Assembly (NCBI RefSeq): GCF_000620085.1
Contig: NZ_KK211065.1
Location: 78,563-142,562 of the forward strand
Direction: 5' to 3'
DNA length: 64,000 nucleotides
From: Marinobacterium jannaschii DSM 6295
Lineage (GTDB): Bacteria; Pseudomonadota; Gammaproteobacteria; Pseudomonadales; Balneatricaceae
Shown: positions 60,626-64,000 of the stretch, one piece after another
Numbering within the stretch: the first letter of the stretch is position 1
Layout: the number at the start of each line of letters is the position of its first letter
Made by a program: the position numbers and the translations under genes
The notes under the pieces: model-generated
Seen by the model: the letters and a program-made list of their open reading frames with translations, nothing else
The model's database searches: none
What the model was told of the DNA's origin: nothing

Positions 60626-61927
60626 TTAGCCGTCCAGGTGCTCAACACGGATACGGGTCACGCTGCCGGAGATGCCTTCAAAGGCTTCGATCTCGGCAAT
60701 CGCTTCATTCATCTTCTGCTCCTGAACAGTCTGGGTCAGGATGATGACAGGAACCTGCTCTTCGCTGGTCTCTTTCTGGATGATCGCTTCGATGTTGATA
60801 CCCTTCTCACCCAGGATGCTGGTGATCTTGGCCAGTACACCCGGCTGCTCCAGCGCCTGCATACGCAGGTAGTAAGCGGTTTCAGTCTGTTCAACCGGCA
60901 GTACCGGGTGATCGGACAGGCTGCCCGGCTGGAAGGCCAGGTGCGGTACACGGTTATCACGGTCAGCGGTCATCGTGCGCACCACGTCAACGATATCAGC
61001 CACCACGGCAGAAGCGGTCGGCTCAGCGCCAGCGCCGGCACCGTAGTACAGGGTCTGGCCAACAGCATCGCCATCAACCACAACGGCATTCATAACGCCG
61101 TTTACGTTCGCCAGCAGCGCCTTTTCAGGGATCAGGGTCGGGTGAACACGCAGCTCTACGCCCTGCTCTGTGCGACGGCTTACGCCCAGGTGCTTGATGC
61201 GGTAGCCCAGCTCTTCGGCGTACTGCACATCTTCAGTGGTGATCTTGCTGATCCCTTCGGTGTACGCCTTGTTGAACTGCAGCGGGATACCAAAAGCGAT
61301 AGAAGACAGGATGGTCAGCTTGTGCGCCGCATCGATACCTTCAACATCGAAAGTCGGATCGGCTTCGGCGTAACCCAGTTCCTGGGCTTCTTTCAGCACA
61401 TCATCGAAGTCACGGCCTTTCTCTTTCATCTCAGTCAGGATGAAGTTACCGGTACCATTAATGATGCCCGCCAGCCAGTTGATCTTGTTGGCAGACAGAC
61501 CTTCACGGATCGCCTTGATGATAGGGATACCACCAGCCACACCCGCTTCGAACGCAACCATCACGTTCTTCTTCTGAGCCGCTTCAAAGATCTCGTTACC
61601 GTGCTCGGCGATCAGCGCCTTGTTGGCGGTAACCACGTGCTTGCCGTTCTCGATTGCAGTCAGAACCAGATCGCGTGCCACGTCGTAGCCACCGATCAGC
61701 TCGACAACAATGTCGATCTCAGGATTGGTTGCGACGGCAAAAATGTCGCGGGTAATCTGGGTGCCTTTTGTATCAATCGCCGGATTGTCACGGCGCGCAC
61801 CGATCTCTTCCACAATAATATGGCGACCTGCGCGGCGGGTGATCTCATCCGCATTGCGTTTCAGGACATTAAAAGTACCGCCACCGACAGTACCGAGGCC
61901 ACAGATACCAACTTTTACCGGTTTCAA
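60626..61927 (-). CDS. hom: Homoserine dehydrogenase
   Basis: Reduces aspartate semialdehyde to homoserine. Rossmann motif VGICGLGTVGGGT, the catalytic AGGIPIIKAIREG and ADPTFDVEGIDAAHKL segments, and a C-terminal ACT domain (about 345-433) for allosteric threonine feedback. The start is TTG 61927 (KPVKVGICG follows) with GCGAGG 8 bases upstream, giving 433 residues as in Pseudomonas; the GTG at 61957 adds 10 residues without SD. No fused aspartokinase. Confidence 0.94.
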   Translation of the reverse strand: MKPVKVGICGLGTVGGGTFNVLKRNADEITRRAGRHIIVEEIGARRDNPAIDTKGTQITRDIFAVATNPEIDIVVELIGGYDVARDLVLTAIENGKHVVTANKALIAEHGNEIFEAAQKKNVMVAFEAGVAGGIPIIKAIREGLSANKINWLAGIINGTGNFILTEMKEKGRDFDDVLKEAQELGYAEADPTFDVEGIDAAHKLTILSSIAFGIPLQFNKAYTEGISKITTEDVQYAEELGYRIKHLGVSRRTEQGVELRVHPTLIPEKALLANVNGVMNAVVVDGDAVGQTLYYGAGAGAEPTASAVVADIVDVVRTMTADRDNRVPHLAFQPGSLSDHPVLPVEQTETAYYLRMQALEQPGVLAKITSILGEKGINIEAIIQKETSEEQVPVIILTQTVQEQKMNEAIAEIEAFEGISGSVTRIRVEHLDG

Positions 61928-62040
61928 ACCAATACCTCGCTTGATAGTCAATCTCACAGACCAGCCCCCGAAACAGTCCCAGACCCTTTTCGATGGCCTG
62001 TAAACCCTACGCCCGGCGGGCTCAAATAAAATAGTCGGCC

Positions 62041-62046
62041 ATTATA
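62041..62046 (-). promoter_or_regulatory. Possible -10 box of hom-thrC
   Basis: TATAAT on the minus strand, 114 bases before the hom start. The -35 position is weak. Confidence 0.35.
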
Positions 62047-62184
62047 GCCCCAAGCCGCGGAAAGCCGCTATCTCTTTGGCGGTTTTCTGTGCAGCAGCAG
62101 TTGGCAAGGGTTGAGAGGGGGTAAAGGCAACAGCGACTGCATTAGCAACACGCTTCCGTTGATCAGGTGTATGTTCTCAGTTTC

Positions 62185-63312
62185 CTAATAATCAACAACC
62201 CGGTTCCGACCACTGTTTTTTGCGGTGTACAGACGCTGATCGACCCGTTTCATCAATTCACTGATATCCTGATGATTGGCCGGTTCTACAATCAGCTCAC
62301 CGACAGATACCGTCATAAAGTCTGAAACGACGCTGTCCCTGTTCGGGACCTTCAGGCTCTCGATCTGCTGGCGGACCTGCTCACCCGAGATCAGTTCGGC
62401 TTTGCCCGGGGTAGCAACGGAAATCACCGCAAACTCCTCACCGCCAAGGCGAAAGGCATAATCACCTTCGTTGTGGCAGATAGCATTGAGCAACTGGCCT
62501 ACCTTCTGCAGCGCATCATCGCCACAAGAGTGGCCATAGCAATCATTGAGCTTCTTAAAGAAATCGATATCGAACAGAATCAGATTGAGCGAGCTCTGGT
62601 AGATACAGATCTGTTTTAACTCATCACTGATCACGCTATCAAAATAGCGACGGTTATAGATCCCTGTCAGCTGATCGGTAATGGTGAGCTTTTCGAGGCT
62701 TCTATTCACCTCTCTCAACTGCGCTTCTACACGCTGGCGGGCATGTCTCTCGCGCATCAGACTTAAGGTACGAGAGGAGAGCCGATCATACATCATCATG
62801 ATGGTGTCTATTAAAACCCGGACAGAATCGTTCATCTCCCCATTGGCGATAGCCTTTGCTTCCTCCAGACTACTACCAGAGGCCATCGCATCGATCGCAA
62901 CGGCAAGGCGCTTATCATCATCGATAATATGAAACGCCAACCAGCGGATCAGAAACTTCAGGATATCTTCGACAACAACGTGAAACGGCTTGTGCTTGTC
63001 TTTCTTCTGCAGTTCCAGCACTTGCGGCAGGAAAGAGGAGTGGGCTGACTGATGGGAGACAAACCAGGGATCATCCTTAAAGCTCTCAGACCAGATCGCT
63101 TCCTCTGATGCAAAATGATAGTCCGCATATTGTGCCAGCTCTTCAAAGGCCTGATTAATTCCGCCTGGTTCCTCCTGGGTTAAGACATTTGCCAGATTAT
63201 TCAGCAAATCGACCAGTTTTTTATGCTGCTCATCGATCTCGCGAACACCGGTTTCAAAGTTCTCACTCCAGGGGAAAACTTCAAAATCATCAAGGAAAGA
63301 CTGACCTGACAT
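62185..63312 (-). CDS. Bacteriohemerythrin-diguanylate cyclase
   Basis: Oxygen or redox-sensing GGEEF protein. The N-terminal hemerythrin domain has all seven di-iron ligands in classical spacing: His30, His66/Glu70, His87/His91 and His128/Asp133. An alpha linker leads to a cyclase domain with GGEEF at 290-294. The I-site position has NEGD instead of RxxD (Asn281), so product inhibition is probably absent. This architecture matches Vibrio cholerae Bhr-DGC (VC1216), active mainly in the diferrous state. Start ATG 63312 with AAGG 6 bases upstream (375 residues); an earlier frame start at 63336 is less likely. Confidence 0.93.
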   Translation of the reverse strand: MSGQSFLDDFEVFPWSENFETGVREIDEQHKKLVDLLNNLANVLTQEEPGGINQAFEELAQYADYHFASEEAIWSESFKDDPWFVSHQSAHSSFLPQVLELQKKDKHKPFHVVVEDILKFLIRWLAFHIIDDDKRLAVAIDAMASGSSLEEAKAIANGEMNDSVRVLIDTIMMMYDRLSSRTLSLMRERHARQRVEAQLREVNRSLEKLTITDQLTGIYNRRYFDSVISDELKQICIYQSSLNLILFDIDFFKKLNDCYGHSCGDDALQKVGQLLNAICHNEGDYAFRLGGEEFAVISVATPGKAELISGEQVRQQIESLKVPNRDSVVSDFMTVSVGELIVEPANHQDISELMKRVDQRLYTAKNSGRNRVVDY

Positions 63313-63746
63313 AACGACCTTACAGTAGACAACCAAGACTAAAGGTCACGAATTGTACTACACACCACCAACACCAGAAAGGAAATAGTTAAGGCCCGCT
63401 CAACAACATTCCCCTTTGGTAATAGACTAAAGTCTTCTCGAGTAGTGAACTTGGTTTAAACCTTCACTCAAATATCCTGTTGGGATTCGTTCCTCATCCC
63501 AACCTGCACGCTAAAGGAAGTCCCATTACTTTTCACTGATGTCGTTTGACGATGAAAATCGTCGACTTTTTCGACGTGTATTTTCTATTCGTGTTTGAAT
63601 TAGTTTCTCGTCACAAGCTAAGCTTTCAGTTGAGTTTTGTGTAGCGTCATGTAATGGAGCTTAGGACTTGCTTTCTACAGTTTCAGTGATATCGTGTATC
63701 GCCTAGAGCTGTTCGGATATAAACTGTAGATCACGGAAGATAAAAC
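63313..63746. other. AT-rich intergenic leader region
   Basis: About 430 bases without a supported gene and visibly lower in GC than the rest of the window. It contains hairpin GTTGGGAT/ATCCCAAC (63479-63503) and an overlapping stem pair at 63548-63575. A possible -10 TATAAA (63718-63723) precedes the last gene, with a poor -35. Confidence 0.5.
63548..63575 (+). repeat. Two overlapping, mutually exclusive hairpins
   Basis: GACGAT-GAAA-ATCGTC (63548-63563, GAAA tetraloop) shares bases with GTCGA-CTTTT-TCGAC (63561-63575). Only one can form at a time, a possible leader switch for the following gene. Confidence 0.45.
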
Positions 63747-64000
63747 ATGCTAATCCAAGCTATTGAGATATTCAACAATGGTATCTATCAACAGGATAGC
63801 GCGGAAATTTTTTTTGAAAGTCATTCTCAAAAAGAAATTCAACGTCTCCGGATGAAAATAACATCCTTACGTGAAGCTGGTGAACCAGCACTACTTAGAT
63901 GCTCTCTTTGCAAAGGCTCTTTATACATAAAAGCAAAATCTCTTGAAAAAGAGAAAACCTACTTCCTTAGCCATTATAAAACCAACTCACATGAATCAGA
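63747..64000 (+). CDS. Partial gene with CxxC and His cluster, unknown (cut by right edge)
   Basis: An ORF of 84 codons with no stop before the window ends; ATG 63747 with GGAAG 7 bases upstream. AT-rich codon use (many A/T-ending codons) differs from the rest. The protein has CSLC at 52-55 and HYKTNSHES near 76-84, a layout like zinc-binding CoiA/DUF6035-type N-terminal domains found in competence and some defence proteins. An 8-T tract lies at codons 21-23 (slippage-prone). Recognition is weak; the C-terminal part is needed. Confidence 0.55.
   Translation, partial: MLIQAIEIFNNGIYQQDSAEIFFESHSQKEIQRLRMKITSLREAGEPALLRCSLCKGSLYIKAKSLEKEKTYFLSHYKTNSHES

Noticed and set aside
59229-62029. Two long plus-strand frames over thrC and hom
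   Set aside because: Both mirror conserved minus-strand enzymes and carry no recognisable motif.

Overview
The window is chromosomal DNA of a gammaproteobacterium, most likely a marine member of the Oceanospirillales (Amphritea/Marinobacterium/Neptuniibacter-like). This is inferred from gene content and order: a FabY-type ketosynthase, RegBA, DUF1820 beside miaB, the order proA-nadD-rsfS-rlmH-mrdA-rodA-mltB-rlpA-dacA as in Pseudomonas, and parC/parE-yqiA-cpdA-yqiB-nudF as in enterics. Nearly all of it is dense housekeeping sequence. No tRNA, rRNA, CRISPR array, insertion sequence or prophage was seen. The base composition changes only after about 63.3 kb, where it becomes AT-rich and a truncated unfamiliar gene begins.

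Layout. 0-13 kb: FabY-like synthase (cut by the left edge), a small lipoprotein, TatD nuclease, RF3, a MepM-like endopeptidase, the redox pair RegB/RegA, a CbiM-like membrane protein, a response-regulator diguanylate cyclase, rimI with a probable long HolD (psi), and leuA. 13-18 kb: a PatB/MalY C-S lyase and the EF-P modification locus (epmA, efp, epmB) with an HD-domain gene inserted. 18-29 kb: miaB-ybeZ-ybeY-corC-lnt, then ybeL, leuS, lptE, holA and a cytochrome c-like lipoprotein. 29-41 kb: an AT-rich gap with inverted repeats and DnaA-box-like words, osmC, lipB-ybeD-dat-dacA, and the cell-elongation cluster rlpA-mltB-rodA-mrdA-rlmH-rsfS-nadD-proA. 41-51.7 kb: a large membrane protein with a possible degenerate cyclase-like domain, a diguanylate cyclase, topoisomerase IV (parC, parE), yqiA, cpdA, yqiB, nudF. 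51.7-63.3 kb: a SulP transporter, an EAL-CBS-GGDDF protein preceded by two heptanucleotide tandem arrays, a 59-residue small gene coupled to nfo, recJ, an ElyC-like protein, thrC, hom, and a hemerythrin-diguanylate cyclase. 63.3-64 kb: AT-rich leader and a partial gene.

How the genes work together. The window holds most of a cell-envelope growth and remodelling toolkit (PBP2, RodA, PBP5/6, MltB, RlpA, M23 endopeptidase, D-amino-acid transaminase, ElyC, LptE, Lnt), a near-complete EF-P beta-lysylation module, RNA and ribosome maturation factors, and amino-acid biosynthesis (leuA, proA, hom, thrC). Four cyclic-di-GMP proteins with different sensory inputs (receiver, membrane, CBS/EAL, hemerythrin) lie in 64 kb. 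Together with RegBA and a haem lipoprotein, this suggests redox or oxygen status feeds into signalling.

Most interesting leads: the coupled 59-residue gene before nfo; the HD protein apparently missing PhnZ metal ligands; the heptanucleotide arrays upstream of the c-di-GMP gene; a possible attenuator before leuS; a HolD candidate; an apparently leaderless regB transcript; and the AT-rich right edge with a CxxC/His protein that may open an accessory island. All family names come from sequence recognition without database searches.
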